Both the position numbers and the translations under genes were made by a program. Positions 30,627 to 40,800 of a stretch of DNA of 64,000 nt are shown here, piece after piece. Each line of letters begins with the position of its first letter. Within the stretch, counting starts at the first letter, position 1. The stretch covers positions 1-64,000 of the forward strand of contig NZ_CAKZLP010000008.1 of the NCBI RefSeq assembly GCF_937127095.1. The letters run 5' to 3'. The stretch is from an uncultured Amphritea sp. (GTDB lineage: Bacteria; Pseudomonadota; Gammaproteobacteria; Pseudomonadales; Balneatricaceae). The notes under the pieces are model-generated. The model worked only from the letters and a program-made list of their open reading frames with translations. It made no database searches and had not been told where the DNA came from.

Positions 30627-31169
30627 ATGAGCAACAATAGCAGTGGTAAAGATCGTAGTGCTCAATATGATCGGGTGCTAAGCCGGTTACGTCAGGATCT
30701 TGAATCTGTAGAGCACCGCTCCTGGGACTATCTGCAGGAGAAAATAGAAGAAGCTGTCGAGCTTGAGCTGACCGCTGAAGAGATGACCCGCGATGAGATG
30801 GATCTGCTCAGCGCTTATGTGAAAAAGGATCTGAAGCAGCTGGGGTATTATGCACACGAAACCGGTGAGGGCGTGGCTGCCTGGCTGAATTTTGATCTGA
30901 ACTTTCTTGAGCAGACTGTTGCCCGACAGTTGATGGATCTGGCCGACCGAACCCGCATAGGTATCACTGAGCTTGAACAGCGCCTGGCAGACGGTGAAGA
31001 CCAGTACATCGCGGGTGATACCGCGGCTGCCGGTACCTTTGTCTGTGTTGATTGTGGTGAGCAGGTCACTCACACCAGCACCAGCCGCTTAGCGGCTTGT
31101 GCGAAGTGTGGCTCAGAAACCTTTACGCGACTGTCGGCTCCGTGGGACGGTGAACAGACCGAACAGTAA
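30627..31169 (+). CDS. Zinc-ribbon protein of the YbeL (DUF1451) family
   Basis: Protein of 180 residues: an alpha-helical acidic body followed by a C-terminal zinc ribbon with CVDCG and CAKCG. The E. coli relative ybeL also neighbours leuS. The start is set at ATG 30627 (MSNNSS) because GGAG lies six bases upstream; starts at 30615 and 30621 are also in frame. Divergent from leuS. Its last 57 bases overlap the 3' end of lnt on the other strand. Function unknown. Confidence 0.88.
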   Translation: MSNNSSGKDRSAQYDRVLSRLRQDLESVEHRSWDYLQEKIEEAVELELTAEEMTRDEMDLLSAYVKKDLKQLGYYAHETGEGVAAWLNFDLNFLEQTVARQLMDLADRTRIGITELEQRLADGEDQYIAGDTAAAGTFVCVDCGEQVTHTSTSRLAACAKCGSETFTRLSAPWDGEQTEQ

Positions 31170-32633
31170 CATCAGCCCGATGATAATCTGCAACGGTTTG
31201 ATCCCCCATTCCTGATAGGGGGTCAGACCCTGCATCTTCTGCACCTGACCGACCATCACCGCCTGTTCATATTGGGGCACCGTGGAATTGATTTTACCAT
31301 CAGGACTGACCAGGGCGCTGATGCCGTTGTTGGTTGAGCGAATCAGCCAGCGACCGGTTTCCAATGCCCGCATCCGGGCGATCTGCAGATGTTGCGCCGG
31401 AGCACTTGAATGGCCGAACCAGGTATCATTGCTGACGGTGAGTAGCAGGTCGCTGGTCAGGCTTTGTTGCCGGACCAGTTCCGGATAAGCGATCTCGTAA
31501 CAGATAAACGGTGCAATCTGACTGCCAGCGGCTTCCAGCAGGGGCTGATCAGATGATCCCAGGCTGAACTCTGACATCGGCAAGTTAAAAAAGTCGATGA
31601 TGCCGCGCAGTTGTCTCTCCAGTGGAACATACTCCCCGAAAGGCACCAGCCGTTGCTTGTCATAACTCCCTCTGCCGCCAGCAAACAACGTGAGGCTGTT
31701 GGTATAGCGCTTACCTTTGGGTTGTTCAGGGTCGTTATAGGCCGTCGGAATACCGCTGATCATGGCGGTGTTGCTCTTTTCCAGCATCTCAGTAAACGGG
31801 CTGAGCATGACGCTGGCTTTCTGATAGAACGTGGGAATGGCGGTTTCAGGCCAGATCAGTAGGTCGGCTTTGTCGCTGCCCTGACTCAGATCGACATAGG
31901 TTTGTAGAATATTTTCCAGTTCGCTGCGCTGCCATTTCTGCTGTTGCGGAATATTGGCCTGAACCACCATGACGCTGAGCGGCTCACCAATCGGTGTGGT
32001 CCAGTTTTCCGGGATCTGATGCTGCTGAATTGCCACCAGTGGCAGGCCCAGCACCATCAGAATGGTGGCCGCCTGTAATGGCTGATTGAGGCGTTTAACG
32101 AAGGTTACCAGCAGGGTGCTGGTAAGTACGACATAGAGACTGAGCAACCATACTCCGCCCAGCGGCGCGAAAACCGCTAGTGGTGTATCGATCATGCTAT
32201 AACCGAGATAGAGCCAGGGGAAGCCGGTCAAAAGCCAGCTGCGCAGCCACTCGAACAATACCCATAAAGCGCAGAAGCCGATGACGTTGCGGAAAAACCG
32301 GCTGTAGAGCCATCCCTGCAGGGCAAACAGAATCGCCAGCGCGGCAACGAACAGGGCGGTCATTGAGCCTGCCAGTAACCCCGAAGCACTGCTGTGCTCA
32401 TGGATGCTGACAAATACCCAGGATACGCCTGTGCCAAAGAACCCGAGACCATAGCACCAGCCCAGCCAGCCGCCTACCCGGGGGGAGCAGTTGTGTAACA
32501 GTATAAATAGGAGGGCGACCGAAACGCCGCCAAGGTACCAGTAATCGAATGGGGCCAGCGATAGTGGCGCTATTGCACCGGCAATGGCACAAAGAATAAT
32601 GCGCCAGACTATAAACGGTGTGCGTTTATTCAT
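31113..32633 (-). CDS. lnt: Apolipoprotein N-acyltransferase
   Basis: Inner-membrane enzyme of 506 residues that adds the third acyl chain to lipoproteins. An N-terminal bundle of about six TM segments is followed by a periplasmic nitrilase domain with its triad: E in LLIWPETAIP, K in DKQRLVPFGEY and C in APFICYEIAYPE. It is the last gene of miaB/ybeZ-ybeY-corC-lnt and overlaps corC by one base. It serves lipoproteins such as LptE and RlpA encoded nearby. Confidence 0.97.
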   Translation of the reverse strand: MNKRTPFIVWRIILCAIAGAIAPLSLAPFDYWYLGGVSVALLFILLHNCSPRVGGWLGWCYGLGFFGTGVSWVFVSIHEHSSASGLLAGSMTALFVAALAILFALQGWLYSRFFRNVIGFCALWVLFEWLRSWLLTGFPWLYLGYSMIDTPLAVFAPLGGVWLLSLYVVLTSTLLVTFVKRLNQPLQAATILMVLGLPLVAIQQHQIPENWTTPIGEPLSVMVVQANIPQQQKWQRSELENILQTYVDLSQGSDKADLLIWPETAIPTFYQKASVMLSPFTEMLEKSNTAMISGIPTAYNDPEQPKGKRYTNSLTLFAGGRGSYDKQRLVPFGEYVPLERQLRGIIDFFNLPMSEFSLGSSDQPLLEAAGSQIAPFICYEIAYPELVRQQSLTSDLLLTVSNDTWFGHSSAPAQHLQIARMRALETGRWLIRSTNNGISALVSPDGKINSTVPQYEQAVMVGQVQKMQGLTPYQEWGIKPLQIIIGLMLLFGLFTVPRSRQSRKGF

Positions 32634-33490
32634 TATTGGCCGGCCGGTTCTGACCGAATAACCTGAAGCAGACGGATACGCCGGTTGTCTGCACTGAGCA
32701 CTTTAAAGGTAAATGCATCAATTTCCACTGTCTCATCCTTGCGCGGCAGGTGACCAAACTTTTGTGTCACCAGACCGCCGATAGTGTCAAAGTCATCATC
32801 GGGCATGCCGATATCGAAAAACTCATTGAAATCTTCGATCGGGGTTAGCGCCTTAACGATATAGCCATTGTCGTCAAACGGTTTAATGTTGCCTTCATCA
32901 TCTTCGACATCGTGCTCATCTTCAATCTGGCCAACAATCTGTTCCAGCACATCTTCGATGGTAATAACGCCGGATACACCGCCGTATTCATCGACGACGA
33001 TTGCCATATGATTGCGCGTGGCACGAAACTCTTTGAGCAGCACGTTGAGGCGTTTGCTTTCCGGTATAAAGGTCGCTTTGCGGACATGTTGCTTGATATC
33101 GAAGTTTTCCAGATTGTTATCTTCGAGAATCAGGGAAAGCAGATCTTTGGCCAGTAATACCCCGAGGATATCATCCGGGTTTTCACCGATAACCGGAAAA
33201 CGGGAATGGGCAGATGAGATAATAATCGGTAAAAACTCTTTCGGTGTCTGATCGGCTTCTACTACAACCATCTGTGAGCGTGGAATCATTACATCCCGCA
33301 CCTGTTGGTCGGCAACCTGCATCGCCCCCTCGATGATGCTGAACGCTTCCTGATCCAGGACGTTCTCATCGGTGGCGTCTTTCAGATCTGCTAGCAGGTC
33401 TTCACGGGTTTTGGGTTCATCAGAAAATACCTGGGCGAGTTTACCCAGCCAGGATCTGTTCTGGCCATTTCCCGATCGCTCTTCGCTCAT
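32633..33490 (-). CDS. corC: CorC/HlyC-family transporter-associated CBS protein (YbeX)
   Basis: Cytosolic protein of 285 residues with two CBS domains ([57 protein letters not shown]) and a C-terminal CorC_HlyC domain. The family is linked to magnesium/cobalt efflux and, in E. coli, to ribosome metabolism with YbeY. The operon position before lnt is conserved. Confidence 0.95.
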   Translation of the reverse strand: [285 protein letters not shown]

Positions 33491-33534
33491 GTGCTGCTCC
33501 GTTTCTTCGGCATCTGCTTATTCAGTTAGCAAGC

Positions 33535-33993
33535 TTATTCAGTTAACAAATAGGGATCAGGAATATTCAGACTGGCAAGAATTTCACGTTCCAGTTGTTC
33601 CATCTCTTCCGCTTCATCGTTATTTATATGGTCGAATCCAAGCAGATGCAATACTCCATGTACGACCATATGACACCAATGATTAAATAATGGCTTATTT
33701 TGTTGCTCTGCTTCCCGCGCAACCACCTCGGCACAGACTACCAGATCGCCCAGAAGATCGAGTTCTATCCCTTCTGGCATCTCGAAAGGAAAGGATAAAA
33801 CATTGGTGGAACTATCTTTGCCCCGGTATTGGCAGTTGAGTTCCTGACTTTCTTCAGGAGAGACAATACGTATTGACAGTTCAGCAGCATCCAGGCGACC
33901 TTTAAGCGCCGTGCTGACCCATTCGGTGAGCTGTTCTTCCGAGGGAAGGTTTTCATCCTCTATCTGACACTGTCGGTCAACGTAGTAGCTCAT
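33535..33993 (-). CDS. ybeY: Endoribonuclease YbeY
   Basis: rRNA maturation and quality-control metalloenzyme of 152 residues. The zinc-binding signature HGVLHLLGFDH is intact, preceded by the DLLGDLVVCAEVV strand. The start overlaps the ybeZ stop by four bases. The 12 bases ending the gene (LTE-stop) are repeated 17 bases further downstream. Confidence 0.97.
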   Translation of the reverse strand: MSYYVDRQCQIEDENLPSEEQLTEWVSTALKGRLDAAELSIRIVSPEESQELNCQYRGKDSSTNVLSFPFEMPEGIELDLLGDLVVCAEVVAREAEQQNKPLFNHWCHMVVHGVLHLLGFDHINNDEAEEMEQLEREILASLNIPDPYLLTE

Positions 33994-35030
33994 CTTCTGT
34001 CCTGCTGGCGGTTATGTTGATTGGTCTGTTGATTGTCTTGTTGCTGATCCTGGCGTTTTTCGTACAGGTCATAGGCGTCGACAATGTGCCCTACCAGCGG
34101 GTGGCGTACCACATCTTTGGAGGTGAAATGGGTAAAACCGATCCCTTTGACCTCTTTCAGTACCTCAATCGCATGGATAAGACCGGAGCGAACCCCTTTG
34201 GGTAGATCGATCTGCGTGGTGTCGCCGGTGATAACCGCTGTCGAGCCAAAGCCGATGCGGGTGAGAAACATCTTCATCTGCTCGCGGGTGGTATTCTGGC
34301 TTTCATCGAGAATCACGAACGAGCCATTCAGGGTTCGGCCACGCATATACGCCAGCGGGGCCACTTCGATCACATTGCGCTCGATCAGTTTGCTGACCCG
34401 CTCAATGCCGAGCATCTCATAGAGTGCGTCATACAGCGGACGCAGGTAGGGGTCTACTTTCTGACTCAGGTCGCCGGGCAGAAACCCCAGTTTTTCACCG
34501 GCTTCGACGGCGGGGCGTACTAACAGGATGCGGCTGACCTCTTCGCGCTCAAGTGCTTCGCAGGCGCAGGCAACCGCCAGATAGGTCTTACCGGTACCGG
34601 CGGGGCCGATCCCAAAGTTGATGTCATGGGTCAGAATAGAGCGAACATAGCCCTGTTGATTTGGCCCACGGGGACGGATCAGGGTTTTACGGGTCTGAAT
34701 CGCTATATCGGCCTGATAAACCGGTACCACCGGCTCAGCTCCTGTCAGTTGTTCAACGCCGGATTGCTGAAGTAACAGGTGGATCTGATCCGGGGTGATC
34801 TGTTCACCCTGCCGGGCATCTTCGTAAAGTTGCTCCAGCAGCTTGGCTCCGGCGCGCACGACGTTAGACTGGCCCGCCAGTTTGAAACTGTTGCCGCGGT
34901 TGCTGATCTCTATTCCCAGGCGCTGCTCAATCAGACGCAGGTGCTCATCGAGCTGGCCGCAGAGGTTGGACAGGTGTTGTGTGTTGTCCGGTTCCAGGGT
35001 GACCTGAATGGTTTGCGCTGTGTTCAACAA
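33990..35030 (-). CDS. ybeZ: PhoH-like ATPase YbeZ
   Basis: ATPase of 346 residues with a PhoH domain: Walker A in GPAGTGKTYLA, Walker B in FVILDESQNTT, and PRGPNQQGYV before it. It acts with YbeY in RNA processing. The C-terminus has a Gln/Asn-rich tail (residues about 330-346, DQQQDNQQTNQHNRQQ), which looks disordered. Confidence 0.96.
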   Translation of the reverse strand: MLNTAQTIQVTLEPDNTQHLSNLCGQLDEHLRLIEQRLGIEISNRGNSFKLAGQSNVVRAGAKLLEQLYEDARQGEQITPDQIHLLLQQSGVEQLTGAEPVVPVYQADIAIQTRKTLIRPRGPNQQGYVRSILTHDINFGIGPAGTGKTYLAVACACEALEREEVSRILLVRPAVEAGEKLGFLPGDLSQKVDPYLRPLYDALYEMLGIERVSKLIERNVIEVAPLAYMRGRTLNGSFVILDESQNTTREQMKMFLTRIGFGSTAVITGDTTQIDLPKGVRSGLIHAIEVLKEVKGIGFTHFTSKDVVRHPLVGHIVDAYDLYEKRQDQQQDNQQTNQHNRQQDRR

Positions 35031-35129
35031 CGGATCCTTTAATAAAGATGCTATAGCGTTTGTCTGTCAGGACTGTTTTACAGTCAGTGTAACCGTTATC
35101 GGGCCTTCCGGATGACAAAACAATAGAGA

Positions 35130-36488
35130 TTACTGCAACGTGCCATCGAGCTCGGAGCCAACCAGTTCGCCCAGCAGTGAGTTAGTATAAACCTCAGCGA
35201 TGCGGACGTCGGCAAAGTGGCCAATCTGATCCGCATTATCGCAACGGAAATTAACCACCCGGTTGTTTTCGGTGCGACCCTGCAGCATGCCCGGATCTTT
35301 GCGAGAGTAATCGGTCACCAGAATGCGCTGGACTGAGTCCACCATCCGGCGGCTGATCTGTAACGCCTGCTGCGTGATGCGTTGCTGCAGAATATTCAGG
35401 CGCTGCTTCTTGGTTTCGTCGGATACATCATCCGGCAGGTCGGCAGCCGGAGTGCCGGGACGGCGGCTGTAGATAAAACTGTAGGAGTTATCAAAGCCGA
35501 TCTCGGCGATCAGGTTCATCGTCGCTTCAAAATCGGCGTCGGTCTCACCCGGGAAACCGATAATGAAGTCAGATGACAGTGTTATATCCGGACGGGCTGC
35601 GCGGATTTTGCGAATCAGTGATTTGTATTCGAGCGCCATATGACCCCGCTTCATCGCCATCAGAATCCGGTCAGAACCACTTTGCACTGGCAGATGCAGG
35701 AAACTCACCAGCTCAGGAACATCGCGGTATACCTCGACCAGACTGTCGGTGAATTCAACCGGATGAGAGGTGGTGAAACGGATGCGGTCGATGCCGTCGA
35801 TAGCAGCGATGCAGCGGATCAGCTCGGCCAGATCTGCACTATCGCCATCATCGGTTGCGCCCCGGTATGCATTAACATTCTGCCCCAACAGGTGAACTTC
35901 ACGAACCCCCTGTTCAGACAGTTCAACGGCTTCGGCGATGATATCGTCCAGCGGTCGGCTGACCTCTTCGCCACGGGTGTAGGGTACAACACAGAACGTA
36001 CAGTATTTACTGCAACCTTCCATGATGGATACAAAGGCTTCTGCGCCTTCAACTCTTGGGGCGGGCAGATGGTCAAACTTCTCGATTTCAGGAAAACTGA
36101 TATCGACGATGCCTTTTTTCTGCGTGCCGGAGTTGGTAAGGTCGATCATCTCTGGAAGACGGTGCAGGGTTTGCGGACCAAAAATCATATCCACATAGGG
36201 GGCGCGTTTGAGAATGGCTTCCCCTTCCTGTGAAGCCACACAGCCACCCACACCAATCTTCAGGTCAGGGTTCCTGGCTTTAAGTTTGCGCCAGCGGCCC
36301 AGTTGATGGAATACCTTCTCCTGAGCCTTTTCGCGAATCGAACAGGTGTTCAGGAGCAGCACATCCGCTTCTTCCTGATTGTCAGTTAACTCGAGTTCAT
36401 GGCTTTCGCCCAGCAGATCCGCCATCCGTGAGGAATCGTACTCGTTCATCTGGCATCCGTGGGTTTTAATGAATAGCTTCTTGGCCAT
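35130..36488 (-). CDS. miaB: tRNA-2-methylthio-N6-dimethylallyladenosine synthase
   Basis: Radical-SAM methylthiotransferase of 452 residues acting on A37 of tRNAs. The N-terminal UPF0004 domain ([15 protein letters not shown]), the radical SAM cluster [15 protein letters not shown] and a C-terminal TRAM domain ([10 protein letters not shown]) are present. It lies 99 bases upstream of ybeZ on the same strand, the standard order. Confidence 0.98.
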   Translation of the reverse strand: MAKKLFIKTHGCQMNEYDSSRMADLLGESHELELTDNQEEADVLLLNTCSIREKAQEKVFHQLGRWRKLKARNPDLKIGVGGCVASQEGEAILKRAPYVDMIFGPQTLHRLPEMIDLTNSGTQKKGIVDISFPEIEKFDHLPAPRVEGAEAFVSIMEGCSKYCTFCVVPYTRGEEVSRPLDDIIAEAVELSEQGVREVHLLGQNVNAYRGATDDGDSADLAELIRCIAAIDGIDRIRFTTSHPVEFTDSLVEVYRDVPELVSFLHLPVQSGSDRILMAMKRGHMALEYKSLIRKIRAARPDITLSSDFIIGFPGETDADFEATMNLIAEIGFDNSYSFIYSRRPGTPAADLPDDVSDETKKQRLNILQQRITQQALQISRRMVDSVQRILVTDYSRKDPGMLQGRTENNRVVNFRCDNADQIGHFADVRIAEVYTNSLLGELVGSELDGTLQ

Positions 36489-36646
36489 TGCACACCTGTT
36501 CTACAGCTTGGGAAAATTAAAAGGGCGGGAATTATACTTTATGGCAATCCGGCTGCATAGTTTTTAACCGCTTCGGATAATGACTTGTAATCATTTAAAG
36601 CGCCCCCATAATAACGCCTGTTAACCTTTTTTGAGTGCAGTGAATC

Positions 36647-36961
36647 ATGGCTAGTGACCCGATCTATCGGATAAAATTTCTAAATCAGAACGAGATCTAT
36701 GAGATCTATGCACATAACGTCTATCAAAGTGACTTGTGGGGCTTTCTGGAGATAGAAAATATCGTTTTTGGCAGTCAGAGCGCAATGGTGGTTGATCCCT
36801 CAGAAGAGAAGCTTAAAAAGCAGTTTGAAGATGTGGAACGCAGTTATATTCCGATGCAGGCGATTATTCGCATCGATGAAGTAAAACATGAAGGGCCGGC
36901 TAAAATTACCGAAGTTAAGGGCACTGTCACACCGTTTCCGGTAATGCCACCGAGAAACTGA
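36647..36961 (+). CDS. DUF1820 family protein
   Basis: Small protein of 104 residues matching the DUF1820 family (YRIKFLNQNEIYEIYAHNVYQSDLWGFLEIE; VVDPSEEKLKKQFEDVERSYIP). It is common in gammaproteobacteria next to miaB and divergent from it, as here. Predicted cytosolic; function unknown. Confidence 0.88.
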   Translation: MASDPIYRIKFLNQNEIYEIYAHNVYQSDLWGFLEIENIVFGSQSAMVVDPSEEKLKKQFEDVERSYIPMQAIIRIDEVKHEGPAKITEVKGTVTPFPVMPPRN

Positions 36962-37143
36962 TCTGTATCAGCGTATAAAACTTGATATTTCTCATAGTTT
37001 CTATAACTTGTGCCGCGCTATCATCTGATAGTGTCTGGCTCACCACCAGCAACTAACCCATACACTTAAGCAGATCGCCTTGTAGTTGGCCAGGTAACTG
37101 TTATTCGATCAGGGCTGATCAGTTATTAATAAAGGATTATTTA

Positions 37144-37554
37144 ATGAATACAAATGTTTATGAAGCGCCTAAGGCCGAACTGTTGCAAGCAAATTCGGCG
37201 GTTGCTCCGCTGACTTTAAAGCAAATACTATTTTCATTTCAGGGGCGTATCGGCCGCAAGTTCTTTTGGCTTACAGCGCTGGGGATGCTTGTCGCTGAAA
37301 TGGTTGTTTTTGGTTTGCTGACAGCCTTGACTGTCAGTGATGAAGTACTAATGATTTTCGTGGGCCTTGTGTATATTCCGTTGGTGTGGGTTGGTCTGGC
37401 TATTCAGGTAAAACGCTGGCATGACCGGAATAAGTCAGGTTGGTGGGTTCTGTTGAACTTGGTGCCGCTGATTGGCGCGATCTGGGTATTTATCGAAGTT
37501 GGTTGCCTGGCAGGCGATCAGAACGCGAATGACTACGGCTCGCCAAGCGCCTGA
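37144..37554 (+). CDS. DUF805 membrane protein
   Basis: Protein of 136 residues with three or four TM segments. The family signature is clear: FQGRIGRKFFW near the start, and VKRWHDRNKSGWW followed by a C-terminal GDQNANDYGSP. Often called an inner membrane protein of unknown function (YhaH/YhaI type). Confidence 0.9.
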   Translation: MNTNVYEAPKAELLQANSAVAPLTLKQILFSFQGRIGRKFFWLTALGMLVAEMVVFGLLTALTVSDEVLMIFVGLVYIPLVWVGLAIQVKRWHDRNKSGWWVLLNLVPLIGAIWVFIEVGCLAGDQNANDYGSPSA

Positions 37555-37897
37555 GCGTTGATCTATTGGTAATATTGCCACTCACAGCCTGATATGTCTT
37601 TTTCCTTTTCAGTCAGGCTGATTTTATTCCCTCCCTCTTTTTACTTATGTAGCGGCCATTTTGCTATACAGCTCAGGGTAAGAGGCTATTCACCGGTCTA
37701 AATATTTTGGATCCTGCGATTCAAAATATGTCGGCAAAGGTTCGTTGGCTTGCGTCTAAAGTATTATCGCTTGCTACTCTAGGCGCGACGATCCCGGTGG
37801 CAGATTGGGTAATAAAAGCTCAATATCATTTCTGATTTAAGTACATTGTTGTTAGAGTTCACAACAGACAGTATTTATAAGAGCATCTAAACGCAGT
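37555..37897. other. Intergenic region before the GGDEF/EAL gene
   Basis: This 343-base gap has no convincing gene. A stem CAGCCTGA/TCAGGCTG (37585-37620, 20-base loop) followed by ATTTTATT may act as a weak terminator for the DUF805 gene. The rest is presumably the promoter region of the next gene, though no clear boxes were found. Confidence 0.45.
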
Positions 37898-40800
37898 ATG
37901 TCTTCAATCCTACACATTGCTAAGTCAGCCCAACACCGTATTTCTGAGCTGTTTTGTACTCATATACTACCCGGCCTGGTTTATCTGTTGCTGGCTCAGG
38001 TGTCGATAGGGCTGCTGTCGATCCCTCCAAGTGATGCTTCCGCGGTATGGCCAGCGGCGGGTGTGTCTATTGCTGCAATTCTGCTGCGGGGCTATCGTGC
38101 CTGTTTTGGCTTATTTGTCGCTTTAATGATTTTTTATGCGGACAGTTGGTTGGATACAGGCAGTACCGCTGCGTTGATTCGCTCTATTGGATTGATGACT
38201 CTACTCAGTATGGCCGCTATTCTTGAGGCTGCAGGTGCTGTGTGGCTGACTCATCGCCTGTTAGGCGGGATGCCGGACCTGGTTGATGATAAACAGATAA
38301 CCCTTTTTCTTGTAATCATCGGACCTGTGGCGTCGCTTGCTGCGAGCCTGATGGCTATCACAACACTCCTTTTATTTGGCATTATTGGCTGGGAAAACTT
38401 TTTTATCAGCTGGTTAACCTGGTGGATTGGAGACAGTATAGGTGCCATTGTTGTCGCACCTATGTTGCTGGCTTTTTTTGCAAATAAACGCAGTACATTA
38501 TTTTCCCGCAAGTGGGCGATCGTTTTTCCAATGGGGAGCCTGCTGATCGTCATTGTCGTTCTTTTTTTGATCACTAAAAACTATGAGTCGCAAGAGCGAA
38601 CCCTGAAGTTTAATCAACAGGCGGAGCAGCTGCACTCCAATATGAAGGTGCGGTTAGATGGAGGGATAGAGGCGCTCTACTCTTTACGCAGCCTGTTTTT
38701 GAGCAGTTCTCACATTGACGCCGCTGATTTTTATAGTTTTACGCATCATATGTTGCAACGCTATCCTGAAATACAGGCGCTGGAGTGGATTCCCCGAATT
38801 CCCAACGAGCGCCGGTCTGAATATGAAAATTCCTCTGAAATTCCCCTGCAAATAGTAGAGAAGGGCGATGACGGTGAGCTGTTCAGGGCGCCTGTGCGAG
38901 ATTATTACTATCCGGTCACCTACGTTGAGCCCTTTGCTGAAAATAAGCGTGCTTTTGGCTTTAATGTCACCAGTAATCCGCCGGCAGAGGATGCACTGCA
39001 ACGGGCGCGTGGGCAGGACAGTGTCGCTTTTACCGCCCCGATCAGATTGGTTCAGGAGTCGGGCGAGCAAAAAGGTCTTGTCGCTTACCTGCAGGTTAAC
39101 CATGCGGGGGTTGATCTTGGATTGTCTACTGAGGGAGTGGTTGCGGCGGTTTACCGGATGGACGATTTCATACAGTTTGTGCTGAGTGAACACCATGATC
39201 TGGCGAAACAGATTAGTGTTGAGGTCTTTGATACGACAGATAGCAGGCAGCAGATATATGCGTTAAATCATAAAAACGTCAATGAGTCTCTGTACTGGAC
39301 TGATGAATATGTAACGGGTGGAAGGGGTTTCCGGTTTGAGTATCGGGCGAAGCCTGAGTTCTTTTTGCATTTTTCTCAGTGGAGCAGTTGGATTGTGCTG
39401 CTTGGCGGCATGCTGTTTGCGGCACTGCTGGGTGGCTGGTTGCTCTCTCTGACAGGTCGTACGTTACGTATCAGTCAGTTGGTGAGTGAAAAAACCGCGT
39501 CACTGCAGCATGAAATTGAGGAGCGCCGCAGGGCAGAGCAGTCGTTGCTTAAAGTGACTAAAGCGGTAGAGTTTAGCCCGAATATGGTGCTGATTACGCT
39601 TCCGGATGGTGAGATAGAGTACACCAGCCCGAGATTTACAGAGGACACTGGATTTGTTCCTGAGGATGTTATTGGTCATAACATCAATATGCTTCATTTC
39701 GAGCAAAAGGGCGAAGTTTCATACCGGGATATCTGGCCTCGCCTGATCAATAAGCCTAATTGGCGCGGCGATATCGTCAACCGGAAAAAGTCCAAAGGGC
39801 ATTACTGGGCGCAGGTGAATATCGCGCCGATCTATGATTTTCACGGGGTCCTGACAAATTATGTGGTTACCCTGCAGGATATTACCGAAAACCGGTTGAT
39901 CTCAGAACAGATTAGTTATCAGGCCAGTCATGATCAGTTGACAGCACTGGTCAATCGGCGAGAGTTTGAGGTTCGTTTGCAGTCTCTGTTCTACTCGCAG
40001 CGATCTCCCGGTTGTCAGCATGCGTTTTGTTTTCTCGATCTGGATCAGTTTAAGGTGGTTAACGATACCTGTGGTCATGTGGCGGGAGATGAACTGTTGC
40101 GGCAGGTTGCGTCGATTCTTCAGGGGCGGGTGCGGGCTAATGATACCCTGGCTCGGCTGGGGGGGGATGAGTTCGGTATTTTGCTGCAGAACTGTCCTAT
40201 CGACAAAGCCCGCAGTGTGGCCGAGGGCGTGCGTGATGCTATTGCCGAGTTTAAATTCTGCTGGGAGCAGCAGGTGTTTAATATTGGTGTCAGTATCGGT
40301 GTCGTCGCGATCAATGAACATTCTGCCAATATGACTGAGATTCTTAAACAGGCAGACTCGGCCTGCTATACCGCTAAAGATGCCGGGCGTAATCGGGTGC
40401 ATCTCTACGTCCAGGGCAATGAGATGCTGGCCCGTAGGGAAGGGGAGATGCACTGGGTTTCTGAGATTAATTCTGCGCTGGATGAGGGACGTTTTTTGCT
40501 CTACGGCCAGGTCATTGTACCTTTGCAGAATCCTCAGCTTAAACCCGATGTGGAGCTTTTGCTGCGGATGAAGGATAGGGAGGGAAATATTGTGCCTCCG
40601 GGAGCTTTTCTGCCTGCAGCCGAACGGTATCAGCTGGCTGGCCGGATAGATGAGTGGGTGGTGGGTAACGCATTTGCCTGGCTGGAGCGGAACTTTACCC
40701 AGTTCAGCAAGTATTTTGGTTGTTGCGCGATCAATCTGTCCGGGGGCAGCCTTGGGGACGAGCACCTTAAAAAGGTTATTATTGGTTTTCTGGAAAGCTC

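Noticed and set aside
37674..37830. Possible small gene in the DUF805 to GGDEF gap
   Set aside because: Short frames only, no Shine-Dalgarno and no recognisable sequence.
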